From positions 199,935,341 through 199,999,340 of the forward strand of contig NC_081408.1 in assembly GCF_030272615.1 (NCBI RefSeq): a DNA stretch of 64,000 bases, given 5' to 3'. The notes under the pieces were generated by a model. That model had not been told where the DNA came from. It saw only the letters and a list, made by a program, of their open reading frames with translations, and did no database searches. The translations under genes and the position numbers were made by a program. This DNA is from Cryptomeria japonica. Taxonomy: Eukaryota > Streptophyta > Pinopsida > Cupressales > Cupressaceae. Shown piece by piece: positions 22,884 to 34,712 of this stretch; position 1 is the stretch's first letter, and every line of letters starts with the position of its first letter.

Positions 22884-23865
22884 ATGGAGATAATTTTAAG
22901 GAACGAACTTCAAGTAGCACTTGAAGACTATGATGTTGAAAGGTTGAAGAACAGGAAGCTATAAGATGAGTTGAGATTTCTGAAGGAATTCATTTTTACT
23001 CTGTAGGAGAGGTTGTCATATGCATAAGCTAAAATGAAATAACTTTGTGATCAAATACAAAATCAAGATGATGGAGAGAAGAATGCCCTTAAGGAATTAT
23101 GTTAGAAGCTGAGTCAGGAGAGTGGTGTCATGAAGAGTGAAATGCAAGACATAACTATGAGGATGCATAAAGAGATTTAAGACTAAAAGAAGAATGAAGA
23201 AAATCTTGCCATGTTTCTGAAAGATAGATCTCAGGAATGCATTAGGTTGGCACATGAGAATGATATATTGAGAAATAAATTGGTGCAATCACAAAACAAT
23301 GAGCAATAGTTGGAAAGTATGGTCACAATCCTAAGAGGTGATCTAGATGCTACAAATGAATACAAAGATAAGTTCAAGGTTAGTTATTCTAAGCTTGATG
23401 AATTATTGAAGAATAAAAGAGAAACTGGACACACTAGAGGTCTTGGATTTGAGCATGGAGAAATCTTTGGTACTACAAATTAGGATGACACATCCATTTA
23501 GAAGAACAATCAGGAGAATCCACTAGAATCATAGGTCATTGGTAAGACAACCCAATGCACATAAATTTAATGGTAGATGCTTTGTTTGCAATAATTTTGG
23601 TCATAGAGAAAGTCAATACAAAAATAGAGCAAATTAGAATAATAATTTAGTTCCTGGTTAGTGTTCAAATTGTAAAAAATATGGTCATAGGACAAAATAT
23701 TATAGAATGAATGTGATACATCATGCATGTGGAAAGTTTGGACATATGGCTAATGAATGTAGGTAAAGGAATGATCAAGTGTACAACAAGAAAATTCAGA
23801 AGAATAATATAACTTGTTATGCATGCAACAAAGTAGGACATATTACTAAATTTTGTAGAAGAAAG
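22884..23865 (+). pseudogene. gag of element G: coiled coil plus four knuckles
   Basis: The ATG at 22884 starts MEIILRNELQVALEDYDVER, aligned from the first residues with element B gag. The coiled coil continues to about 23400, followed by HTRGLGFEHGEIFGTT. Four knuckles follow: FVCNNFGHRESQY and CSNCKKYGHRTKYY (last Cys changed to Tyr in both), ACGKFGHMANEC (first Cys unclear) and intact CYACNKVGHITKFC. The frame from 22884 to about 23500 holds some ten stops, all TAA or TAG and all at Gln-compatible sites. Element H enters just after the last knuckle. Confidence 0.85.
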
Positions 23866-24880
23866 TGTTGACCATTTGGTGGAATTGATTATGTGTTGCA
23901 TTGATGTTTTGTCATTGATGTCAACACTAGCTGTTTGGATGCTTTACAGACACCATTTTGGTCCCGGTAGGTTAAGTGGTTTCTAATTAACTTGGATTCA
24001 GCATGATCCGGTAGGCTCTGATATAATCTGATGATGAAATTGGTTTGTTCATGATACTTATACTCATATTTGATCAAGTGGTTTTAGTGTTGAGATTGGA
24101 TATTATCCTGCTTGCTTAGAAGATTGGTTTTTAGTTCCGACAAGGGTTTCACCAACTGATATTTTGATAGAGATCTTTGATGAATTGTATAATTGGTGTT
24201 GGTGCATCTTCTAATGGAGTTTCAGGATGTTGTTGGTGATCTTGTTCGAGACTTGGCAGTTGGAGATTATTGCTGAAGCGTGTGAGCCTATACTTGGTCC
24301 CGATTGATCTAGGTTATGGACCAACATTAATGAAACATGTGGATAGGACCTATTAATGTATTTTAGGGATGAATTATGTGTTGATATTATTTGTTTGGTC
24401 TTAGGCCAACATGGTTTGTAATTATATAATTAGTTTATTGAGCTTAACCGATACTATACTTAGGCATAGGAGATGTTGTCTTTTTTAGTTCAACACTTCT
24501 CAGATTATAGTTTGGATTTATATGTAGTCAGTGAGACTCCTTTCATGATGAGGAGTGTGCTCTTCACTATTGGACTTCCCACAAGTTCAGGCCCCTCAAT
24601 TGTAATTTACATACTTACTGCAGAAGTATTATCTGACTATGGGTAGGCTTCCCACCATGGTTTTTCTCTTTACCGGGTTTTCCACATACAAATCTTGGTG
24701 TTGTGTGGATGGATTTTATTTTGTGATTATTGTTCATGCTTAATTAGTTTATCTTCTATTCTAGTATTAATGTTTTGGGTTCCAGTATTTAAAGTTTAAA
24801 TTTCTAATGGTTCTTGTAATCTATGACAACTAATTCACCCCCCCTCTCAGTAGTCTTCTGGTTATCTGAATTGTCTAACA
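23866..24880 (+). repeat. 5' LTR of element H, internally deleted
   Basis: 1015 bp, TGTTGACCATTTGG to TTGTCTAACA. It lacks about 220 bases present in the 3' copy: sequence jumps at about 24437 from AATTAGTTTA to TTGAGCTTAACC, which are separated in the 3' LTR (54118 and 54343). The lost part holds the TATA-like box, so this 5' LTR probably lost its promoter. Confidence 0.92.
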
Positions 24881-24895
24881 ATTGGTATCAGAGAA
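24881..24895 (+). promoter_or_regulatory. Primer binding site of element H
   Basis: ATTGGTATCAGAGAA directly after the LTR; the last bases have drifted from the initiator-Met tRNA complement. Confidence 0.9.
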
Positions 24896-24938
24896 TTGGT
24901 CCTCTTTGTAGAAAGCTTAACCGCTTGAGGAAGATACT

Positions 24939-26264
24939 ATGGTGACTAATAGTTAAAGTTCATCCAATTCTTCTAGAGCTATCTTTTGAAGGGATATTTC
25001 AAGGCTTGATGGAACAAATTACAGAGTATGGAAGATTCAGATGGAGACTCATCTGAGATATCTTGGCAAGAAGATTTGGGAGATCACACAAAATGGTGTC
25101 ACACCCTACAATCTAGGATCTGGCAATCCTCCTCCAGCAAACTTAGACAAGTTGCCTGAGAATGATTGTAGAAAAAGAGAAGCCCCAATGTGTGCACTTT
25201 CTGATCAGCAAATAATGGGACTAATCGACAAATCATCTAGAAAGGCTATATGGGATAAGTTGCAGACTCTTAATGAAGGTGACCCTACAGTGAATATTTC
25301 TAAACTTGATGGTTACAAGGTGAGATATGAGACCCTGAATATAGAAGAAGATGAAAGGATTACTACATTCATAGAAAGGGTAAATGAGATTGTTATGAGA
25401 ATTCAATGTTGTGGTGGAACTCTGGTCGAAGATGAAATTGTTTCTAAAATCTTGAGAGCCCTACCACCGACTTATAAAATAAAGGCTACTACTATCAATG
25501 AGTTGAGAACAATGGCTAACACAACTATCAACAAAGATACTTTGGTTGAAAAACTATCTGCTTTTGAGCTTGAGGAGTATGGACTTTCTGGAGATGTGAA
25601 GACTGAACCTTCTTTTCATGCATGTACATCTATAACTGGTAAGAAAGACTGGAAAGTTTTATATGCAAAGGAATTAGAAGATATGAAGAGAGAAGATGAT
25701 GATTTTGAGAAAATTGAAGCACTATTTGTTACAAGAGTACCTAAAGGACCGGTAGGAAGTAAGTATGAAGGAAAAGTAGCTTTTAAATATTTTTCATGCA
25801 ATAAGATTGGTAATTTTGCATCTAGATGTCCTGAAAGGAATTCAAGATTTGAAGAAAGAGTTAAAAAATCATTTAAGGCTAACCCTAGATATCAGAACAA
25901 GTATAAATTCAATAAAAATAGAGACAAATCATGCTACATAGTGGATGAGGAAAGTATTATTGATTCAGATGATGAACTAGAAGAAGAATCTGCTAATGGA
26001 TCTAACAATGGGAAGGATTGGGTGTTCTTGGCTATCAAGGAAGATGATCTGACACTAGAAAAGAATGTACCTAAGGAGAATGCACTTGTTGCTAAAATTG
26101 AAGACAATGATGAATGGGTAATTGATAGTGGTTGTTCATATCATATGACTAGAGACAAAGGGAAGTTTTTATCTTTGCAAGAATTTGATGGTGGTCTAGT
26201 TAGATTTGCAGATGACAAGGCATGTGTGATCAAAGGAAAAGGGAACTATATCATTGGATGGTAA
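24939..26264 (+). pseudogene. copia gag and protease of element H
   Basis: The ATG at 24939 is followed by two stops. From 25041 a 407-codon frame is open, one of the longest in the window. It has METHLRYLGKKIWEITQNGV, the ENDCRKREA and NEGDPTVNI blocks and VSKILRALPPTYKIKATTIN. The zinc knuckle is damaged (YFSCNKIGNFASRC: first Cys to Tyr, His to Asn). After an acidic linker comes the protease motif WVIDSGCSYHMTRDKG with the Asp-Ser-Gly intact. An extra base near 26245 shifts the frame and ends it at 26264. Confidence 0.92.
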
Positions 26265-27400
26265 GAACAATACTGATGATGTTTATTAGGTTGAAGGTTT
26301 GAGGCGTAATCTTTTAAGTGTAGGATAACTGGTCGATAAGGGATTTCAATTACAGTTCAAGGATGGAAAATGCAAAATCATTAACAAAACTAGCTTGGAG
26401 ATTGCAACTAGTAGATAGAGCAAAGGTAGTATATTTTATTTAAACTTTGGTGATAAAATATGTTTGATTACATAGATTGATGAGATTTGGCTATAGCATA
26501 AAAGGCTATGTCATGTGAATTTGGATTGTATTGTGAAGATTAGTTCAACTAAGGAAGTTAGGGATATACCTAAGATTATGAAGCCCTATAATCCGGTATG
26601 TAAAGAATGTCAAATGGATAAACAAGTTAGAACATCTTTTAGGATTATACAAGATAAATCAAATTATGTTCTTGATCTTATTCATACTGATTTGTGTGGA
26701 CCTATTGGAGTTAAAAGTTTTCATGGTGATAGATATTTCATGCTAATCATTGATAATTATTCTAGAATGATGTGGGTTACTTTTTTTCAGAGAAAAATTT
26801 GAAGTATTTGAAAACTTTAAAAGCTTTAAGGCTAAAGTGTAAACTGAGATAGGATTGAAGATTAAATGTTTGAGATCAGATCATGGTAGAGAATTCACAT
26901 CCGGTGAGTTTAATAACTTTTGTGACAAGCATGGTATAAGAAGGGAATTTTCTTCTCCTCGGACACCTTAGCAGAATGGAGTTGTGGAAAGGAAAAAAAC
27001 TATCCTAGATGTTGCTAGAACAATGATGATGTAAGTTAATCTACCTCATATCTACTGGAGAGAAGGAGTGAGTATAATTGTTTATACATTCAACAGAGTA
27101 CACATCAAAGGAGAAACTGATAAGACACCTTATGAATTATGGTTTGGAAATACACCTATAGTTAAGTATTTTAGAATTTTTTGTAGGAAATGTTATATCA
27201 AGAGAGATGATATTATTGGGAAATTTGATCCTAGATGTGATGAAGGATTATTTCTTATTTATTCTAATGAAAGCAAAACATATAGATGTTATAACAAGAG
27301 ATTCTAGAGAATTGTGGAGATTGCTAATGTTAAAGTAGATGAGCTAAACAAAAGTCAAATTAGATTTTATGATAAGGAACCGATAATGGAAATGATTATA
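26265..27400 (+). pseudogene. copia pre-integrase domain and integrase of element H
   Basis: Protease tail (EGLRRNLLSVG), then the pre-integrase zinc domain (HKRLCHVNLDC ... CKECQMDKQVR), then the DDE core. The acidic residues lie in LIHTDLCGP, LRSDHGREF and VVERKK, all present. The YELWFGNTPIVKYF and CDEGLFL blocks follow. At least eight stops interrupt it. Most are TAG or TAA where relatives have Gln, including CCT-TAG-CAG in the PRTP-x-QNG motif, a stop shared with element O. Others hit a Trp and a Tyr codon. Confidence 0.88.
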
Positions 27401-28191
27401 TCTGATCCGATAGAACCTTTACCAGAATAGAGAGTTGAACCAGTTACTTCCACAACTTTAGAGAATTCTACAGTAACTGAAGAATAGGGAAGAGGAACAA
27501 AATGTCAAAAGACTCATAGGTGTGTGAGATGGAATCATTCTGAACATCAAATCATTGGGGATAAGAGCTATGGAGTGATGCCAAGAAGAAGATTGCTAAC
27601 TAATGACATATGTTTAATTTCACAAGTTGAACTAGTCTTAGTAATTGAGGCATGTAAAGATGAATATTGGTTGAAAGCTTTGGAAGAAGAGTTAGATCAG
27701 ATTGAGAAAAATAACACATGGACTTTGCCTCCCCGACCTAAAAATAAAAATGTTATTGGAATTAAATGGGTTTTTAGAAATAAATTTAATGAAGATGGCC
27801 ATGTTATAAGAAATAAGGTTAGATTGGTTTGTAAAGGATATTCTTAGAAGGAAGGAATTGGTTATGGATAGAATTTTGTACATGTAGCTAGGATTGAAGC
27901 TATATGATTATTTCTTGCCTGTATTTCTTATAAAAACTATAAGGTTTATTAGATGGATGTTAAATGTGCATTTTTGAATGGGGATATTGATGAGGAATTT
28001 AATATTGAGCAACATGATGGTTTTTTACTATCAAATGATACCAATATAGTTTGCAGGTTAAGGAAAGATTTATATGGATTGAAACAAGCACCTAGAGCTT
28101 GGTATGCAAGGTTGGATAAATATATTTTGGACCTTGGTTTTACTAAGGACAATGCTGACAACAATTTATATTATAAAATGACTGATGATGA
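27401..28191 (+). pseudogene. copia linker and N-terminal reverse transcriptase of element H
   Basis: After the Pro/Glu linker comes WNHSEHQIIGDKSYGVMPRR, then IEKNNTWTLPPRPKNKNVIG, VCKGYS, MDVKCAFLNGDIDEE and YGLKQAPRAWYARLDKYILD. Stops: TAG for the Gln of GYSQKEG, TAG for the Gln of YQMDVK, TGA for the Arg of AVRLFLA. The frame stops inside MTDDD at 28191, where element I is inserted. The catalytic Asp pair is on the far side, at 42709. Confidence 0.9.
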
Positions 28192-29538
28192 TGTTGACAT
28201 TTTGGCATTAAGTTGTCATTGATTTCAACTGATATCATGTCCTTTCTCATGAAAGTGGGCAGACTGAAGGTAGGATACCGATAAAGAAAGTTTATCGGTA
28301 AGGTATAAACTGGGATCATGGCTACTTGTTTATGATGAAGAGGCAGAATGCCAAAGAAATCACAAACCACCAAAGGTTAAGAGAGGTTGCTAGCATAGTG
28401 TACTCTACCGGTTAGCAGAAGAAGAAGGTTCTACTGGTAAAAGGACGTACCAGTATGAGTTTGCTAAATGATCAAGTTTGAACCAACTATGTGTCAGTGA
28501 GCCATGTGTTGATCATTGTGATGCCATTTGGAGTTGTGGTGGAAAACATTTTGTGGCCGGTGAAGCCTCCATCGACAAGGTTGTTGAAACAGATAATCAC
28601 CATTAATGAAAGAGCCACAAATCACAAGATTATAATTGACAGTTGTGGCTCGAGGAAGATCAGGGAGTATTTGGTGCCTAGATCAGTGCAAAGGAAATCC
28701 AATTGCAAGAAGACCTCAAAAAGGAAATAGCTAAAGCATTTTATGAGCTGACAGATTTCAAGGCTAGAAATCTTGTACTTGATTGCTATCTTTGGCAAGT
28801 ATGCATTGGAGAATGGAAAGCATATACAAATGCATCCCTGGAGTAAAAGTGATCAATCCAAGATAGAATGGATGAGATCTCATGTAGATTGTGTGAGGAA
28901 AAGGAAACCCTAACTACTCTAAATTTGAATTATTTTTTGGCGAGAAACCATGGTATAAAGAGAGGAGCTCAAGATAGAGCATGATGATGTTGCAGAGAAG
29001 AAAAGGAGAGGAGAGATTAAGTGCAAAGAAGAATTTTGGTCTTAGAATTTATTCTAAGATAGTTGCAGAGGAAGTGAGAAAGCGAACCAGTGAGAGGGTT
29101 TAGTCAGTATTGTTTGAGTATTGGTATAACTGTAGTTTCACAGTTAAGCAAACTGACAAGGTGTAGTAGAGAAAGGCAACATCCAAGTGTGACATAGTGT
29201 ATGGTGGGACTGTGAGAGAGGAAGAGTGATCATCGAGGCCTAGAATTATAGGAAGTAATCTCACAACCGGTAGTGTGAGATTTAGTGAAGAAGAGAAGAC
29301 AGTCAACCAACAGTAAGATATTTGATCAAGACTTATGAAATTCATTTGCAACAAGAAGCCTAAACTGTATTTAAATTGTATTTCAATATACATCACCAAG
29401 TTGGAGTTTGGTGCAGGGGTTGATGCTCCTTGGGTTGGTGCCAAAATATTTGTAATTCAGTATTTTACTTGTGAGGCTGGATTGAAGCAGTAGTCTCCAG
29501 CAACTTTTCTCAATGAGGTTTTTCCCATATTAGGTTTG
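28192..29538 (+). repeat. 5' LTR of element I, first part
   Basis: Starts TGTTGACATTTTGGC and matches 41156 onward of the 3' LTR. It is interrupted after TATTAGGTT at 29538 by element J and resumes at 35647. Confidence 0.93.
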
Positions 29539-31120
29539 TTATCACTATTTAAAAAATGGGTATTCTTGTCCCATAATTGGTTAAAAGTCTAAAAAATTGA
29601 ATTTGGTAGGGCCTTGTTTCCTCTGATTGTTTTAGGTCCAAAGAGGGTATAAGGTTTAAAGTTTCAACCCTTCCTATGTTTGAGAAAAACCCTTTCATTC
29701 TAATTTCATGTTACTTTATTCACTTAAAGAAGGGTCCGTCTATCATGAGAAGTGTCCCCCCCTTTTTTATTTCTTCCTAGGCGGGTCTGGTAGCGCTTTA
29801 TTTTTCTAAGTTTTTCCTAATGCTCTTAATGTTTAATCAGGCTTCCTAACCATCACTCAGGTTCCTTTTAATCCAAAAGAGCGCATGAATTCATGATTCA
29901 AAGATGCCCATGGGTTACCATTCGCAAAGTGGTGAAAGGCGGGAGTGGATCCGGCATCCAGGTTTTCACTAAGGTAAAGACCCATCAAGTTCCTTTTGAT
30001 CGGACAACTTGTGCTATTTCACAAGATAAAAGTGTACGATTTTTAGCTTTCGCGAAATGGTGAAAAGGAAATTGGATTCACGATTGAGGCAAAGAATAAG
30101 GATATAGACCGATCAAGTTCCTTTTGATCGGACAACATGCACTATTTTTGCAGCCCTAAGGTGACCAAAAGTTAACCTTTGTGAAATAGCGAAGTGACAT
30201 GGCAGCCTCTTGGTCAGTGTCGTGGTAGAATAGATGGATCAGACCGCTGACGAAAAGATAAATTGTCAGATGCACCTCATAGTCCTGAAGTAGATCCCAT
30301 AGAATTTTTTCGATAAGTAAGTGATTGACATGTTGATTTCCTTTGCCAGTCGGTTGCCAGGTTAGATGGTGTTGAGTCAGAGGGCCCACTTCTACCGGTT
30401 AAGTTTGTTAAAAGGCAGATATCTCAAAGAGGATCTGACGATGAGTGCCATTTTGCAGACCAAAGATGCGAGGTAATTACCATTCGTGAAACAATGAAAA
30501 CCATTAGCCTTCAAGGCTTGGTGCGTGGTTAGTGGGGTAAAATGCCAGTCACAGAACAGGATAAAGACCGATCAAGTTCCTTTTAATCAGATGACCTACG
30601 CAGTTTCACTTGGTGAATGTGCATGATGTTTAGCTTTCATGAAATGGCAAAAAAGATCTGAGCCCATCGTCGAATGCAGAATAGTCAATAAAAGAAAAGG
30701 TCGTGCAAGTTTCGTTGGATCTAATGGTTGGTATGATTTCACTTGATGAAGAAGTGTGGATTTTAGGCTTCACGAAATGGCAAAACAACAAAGTGGTAGA
30801 AACAGAGACATTCTATGATCCGTTGGAGTGAAATTTTTGAATTTATTCATGAATTCAATTCTGAGGTGATGGCCGAAGCATGTGGTGTTAATGTCATAGT
30901 TAAGAGCCCAATTGTTGTATATACGCTCACATCAATTGAATGTAGGCATCATTTTGAAGAATTGTTGCAGAAAAGCTGGTGTAGAGTAGATTTCTTCAGG
31001 CCGAAAACAAGTTTTCTTGTATTTTGCTTACCAGTTACTTGAAAGATTGATTGAACTGTGATTTGTGATTTGTTAAAGAATTGTTGTGATTAGTAATTGA
31101 GTTATTTGCATATCATTAAG
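29539..31120 (+). other. Leader of element J
   Basis: 1.6 kb with no convincing gene. The middle (29850-30800) is a degenerate tandem repeat, described separately. The small open frame at 30815-31042 shows no recognisable domain. Translation of the large ORF would start at 31121. Confidence 0.65.
29850..30800. repeat. Degenerate ~130-bp tandem repeat with hairpins in element J leader
   Basis: Two motifs alternate. One is CCGATCAA-7 nt-TTGATCGG, perfect at 30109-30131 (8-bp arms, 7-nt loop) and imperfect at 29981-30003 and 30568-30590, with weaker traces near 29860 and 30700. The other resembles TTTCGCGAAATGGTGAAAA (about 30047), with relatives near 29921, 30177, 30481, 30634 and 30769. Steps of 128, 128, 153 and 135 bases point to a unit of about 130 bp; the one gap of 304 may be two decayed units. 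Confidence 0.82.
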
Positions 31121-34100
31121 ATGGCACCTAGAAGGGACTTCACAGGAAAGGTTAATTACTAGGAGAGAGCCATTTGTGATGACTTCCTAGAACAATTGTC
31201 TATGTCCACAAATGTAGCAGCAAAAGTTAAATAATTAGTGCCCAAGGCTCCTTGCTTGAAAATAGGAGAAGGATTGTATGACAAGGGCAACTAGCTGAGA
31301 GATCCATAGATAGGGTTGTCTACTTTGGGTTTATTCAAGGTTGGATTTGGTATGAGACACTCCCCCACCCCAATGAACAGTATTTGGGAGTTGGTTGTAG
31401 GTAAATTGGTGGTCCCTGGAGTTTTCATGGATGTAGATCTCCTAACTCAAATTGCCCACAACTATGACCCTCTCACCAAAAGTGTTAGGGATGTAAATGG
31501 AAAAACCCTCATTGAAGTCAATGATGATGAGTTCAAAAGCACATTTGGGCTCAGCAAGGTGTCCAATTATTTGGAGCCCATTAATTTTGAATCGTTAGCT
31601 CAAGTCTACAGTGCACAGAGGAATCGTCTTAGAAATGGGCCTCTTAAAGAATTTTTTGTCAAAATAGGAGGATTGACTGTTGTAGGACCTAATACAATGG
31701 AGCCTTTTTCCCTAAATTGGTTCACTCTTAGAGCCAAAAGATTATACTAGTCACTCTACCAGATTTTTGGAGAGGATGTTGAAGTGAACATGCCAACTCA
31801 TTACATGTTAATGATAGCTCAAATTTTAAATCCTTCTCTAGCAGTAACATTTGATTCTACCCCCTATATTATTGATGCAATCCATGAAGGCTTGATAGGG
31901 ATAAAGAATGGTAAGGTGGATAGGCCTTTTGGATGGTAATCCCTTCTCATGCATCTGTTTTTATTCAAGGGTGGTGACTACTTTGCAAATAAAATGGATC
32001 TGGTGAAAGAAAAGGATGGGGAGAAAATGTCAGTTCAACTCTAGAGCACAGTGTTGTCATGGGACAGGGAAGATGCTAGCTACCTAAAGTTTGATAAGTG
32101 CTTTGCATCCAAACTTAGAATTCTCTTATGCTCAGAGAATCTGAGGGTCCCAAAAGATCTGTTGGAGTTTCTTAGGCCTAAAGAGTTTGCTAAAGAAATC
32201 AAGATTGTCCACAATTGGGGTGACATATACTTGTACCTTGTTTCCACAGTTTTCAGAGTGTACAGTTTTAGAGGTACTCCATTTTTGTTACCATATCAGG
32301 TTCCACTGAAAGTAGGAATTGTAGAGATCCTCAGGCAGATTGGGAGTGTGCAAGAGGCAGAGCTATCTAATAGAGGAAAAGGGACCATTTTCCCTACAGT
32401 AACAATAGCACACCAATTTGTGATTACTAAGGGTGGATGGAAGTGCTTTGAGGAATTCTTCCAACAATACCATTTGTCCACTGCAGTGTCAAGGTTTTCT
32501 GACCCTATAGACTTTTTTAATGGTATGTTTAGGAAAAGGGCAATATGCAAAGGTAGACCTCACCAATTTGAATTCCCTGAAGACCTCATCAGAAATGAGT
32601 TTGATTTGGATGAGTAGGAGCTAAGGAAAGAGAAATGGGTAGCCTACAAGAAGGCCCTTGATTTTGTACACCAATTTGATAGCAACTATGACCCCTTATC
32701 CAGTTTTCACCCCTTTGAGGAAAAGGCTAAATTCCTATTTCTTTGCTTTGAAGATGTAATGCAAACACTAAAGGAGAAGAGGTAAGCAGTGATTAAAAAC
32801 AACCCTGATAAGGTAAGACTAGTTCTAGCTAGGTCTACATTTGCTAAAGCAATCCCTCCTAGTGACTATGTGGTACATAGAAAATCCAAGTACAGTGTGT
32901 TGATGCCAACAATAGGGGAGCCTTCTACTTCAAAAGGGAAGAGGAAAATACAAGATGTCATTGAAATTCAGGACTCCCTAAAGAAGCAAAGAGTGGGAAA
33001 GGAAGTGCAAACTAAGGAGCCTCTGTATTCCCCTCAATCCCCAATTCATATAGGAGATGAGCAGGCAACAACTGAGCAATTGTTGCAGTTAGGAAGTCTA
33101 GGGGAGATCGCCTATACGTATGATCAAGTAGAGGATGGAATGCTTGAGGAGCTAGAAAATGTCAAGATGGACATAACCATCAATGAGTTCAAAGGCTAGG
33201 AACTAGATCTTGCCATTAAACAGGCCAGTGAAGAATTCTTAGTTGATAGTAACTTTGTTACCTCAGCAGCTTTCATGCAATTTGTGTGGAAGCAGAATAT
33301 TGATAAGTTCAATGCCAAATGTAAAAAAAGGAAGAATGAGAAGCCCCACAAGGATGCAGCTGTGGTGGAGGAAGAAATAAAACAAGAAATGGTCACTGAA
33401 TTTAAGACCATCACTTCTGAGAAAGGAAGGGAAATGGTAGCAAAGGCTGGTGTCCTCATCCTCCTTGAATGTGATATAGCAGATGCCTTGGTTTTAGAGG
33501 CAGCTAGGAAAGAGACCAAGCCTATGGAAGGAGTAATCTTCAATAAGGATGATGCAACCCTGGTCATGTGGTCTTTGAAAAGAGATGAGAATAGAAAGAG
33601 AAAAGATACCCTAGACTCCAGTTAGCTTGGAGGTATGATAGTGAAGAGGGTAAAAAATATTGGAGTGGTGGAGGCTGCTAGTATAGTCTTGGAAACTGCA
33701 AAATTTAATGTTGCGGTGGCAAAGAAAGAAGCAATGGAAAAGGCAACTCTCTAATCTAAGTTGGAGATAGTTTTAAAGGCTTACAATGATGCCAAAGGAG
33801 AGGTAATGAGCCGAGACACCATTATTGCTAAATTGAAAAGCCAATTGGCAGGACAATACCATCAAGCTGCATCCTCAACCTTGATGAATGCTTCTTCTCC
33901 TACACAGCCTCCATCTACTAGCCCTATCATTAAATTCCCACCTTCTCTTGCACCCTCTGGTTCCCAATCAGTTGAGATCACTCCTCAGGAGTTGTAAAAG
34001 CTAAAATAGGCTCAAATCCTATTTGCAAATAAGTATGAAGAGAGAGTGGGCCACAATTTTGAGTTTTGTTGACACTATAGGATCATCATTGGTGCATAAA

Positions 34101-34694
34101 AATATGAGTAAAGTTTTGGATATGTGGAATGAGCTGAATGGAGACAAGGTTGTCCTAATGCCTATTTTGGACAAGTGGAAGCCTAGGGAGGAGGACCTAG
34201 AACTTATATGTGTATCTTATGATGAGGCAAGGGCTGACCCCATTATCAAATCCACTTATGACTTGACAAAGGATCTAACAAAGCTAGCAGAAGGAATAGA
34301 TAATGCAGAGAGGAAGATCAATTTGTACAAGAAAGAGTACACTGAGTAGGTATTTGAATTATTTCCTGGGGGTTTTGCCAGTCCAACTCAATTGAAGGAA
34401 AAACAAGTAAGGCTTAATGAATTATGAGCCAACCTATCATTAAGGGTAAAGGGAATTATTAATACAGATGATACTTCCCTATTTGTTAGAACAATTGAGG
34501 AGATAGAAAGAATTAAACAACACTATGGCTTTCTAAACTCAGAGGTGACTAAAATGAGAAACTCTTGGAAGAGATTGGCCAAGACAAGAGGGAAAGTTAT
34601 TAACTTCTCATGGCCTACTGATGACATGTACCAAGAGTGGACAAGAAAGTATGCAGTGCTGGATGTAGAGGTTCAAGAAGAAGCCACTGAATGA
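31121..34694 (+). pseudogene. Large unknown ORF of element J (J/K family)
   Basis: From the ATG at 31121 (MAPRRDFTGKV) a single frame can be read to 33997 without any frameshift. It is broken only by thirteen stops, all TAA or TAG and all at sites where Gln fits. One frame change near 34050 then leads to the end at 34694. Blocks: GKLVVPGVFMDVDLL, DDEFKSTFGLS, SLLMHLFLF, a central IVHNWGDIYLYLV with FLLPYQVP and EILRQIG, then GREMVAKAGVLILL and LVMWSLKRDENRKRK, and a C-terminal coiled coil (DLTKLAEGIDNAERKINLYK). Element K carries a diverged homologue. No enzyme motif recognised; function unknown. Confidence 0.8.
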
Positions 34695-34700
34695 CAACCG

Positions 34701-34712
34701 CAGGAAGGGGGC
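34701..34712 (+). promoter_or_regulatory. Probable polypurine tract of element J
   Basis: CAGGAAGGGGGC immediately precedes the TGTTAGAATATGG start of the LTR-like end, seven bases past the ORF stop. Confidence 0.72.

Noticed and set aside
31121-33997. Nuclear code with TAA/TAG as Gln, as in ciliates, for the whole genome
   Set aside because: The copia copies in the same window also have TAG or TAA at Trp, Tyr, Glu, Lys and His positions, as well as TGA at Arg and Cys. The window is plainly plant retroelement DNA with frameshifts. Kept only as a local hypothesis in the findings.
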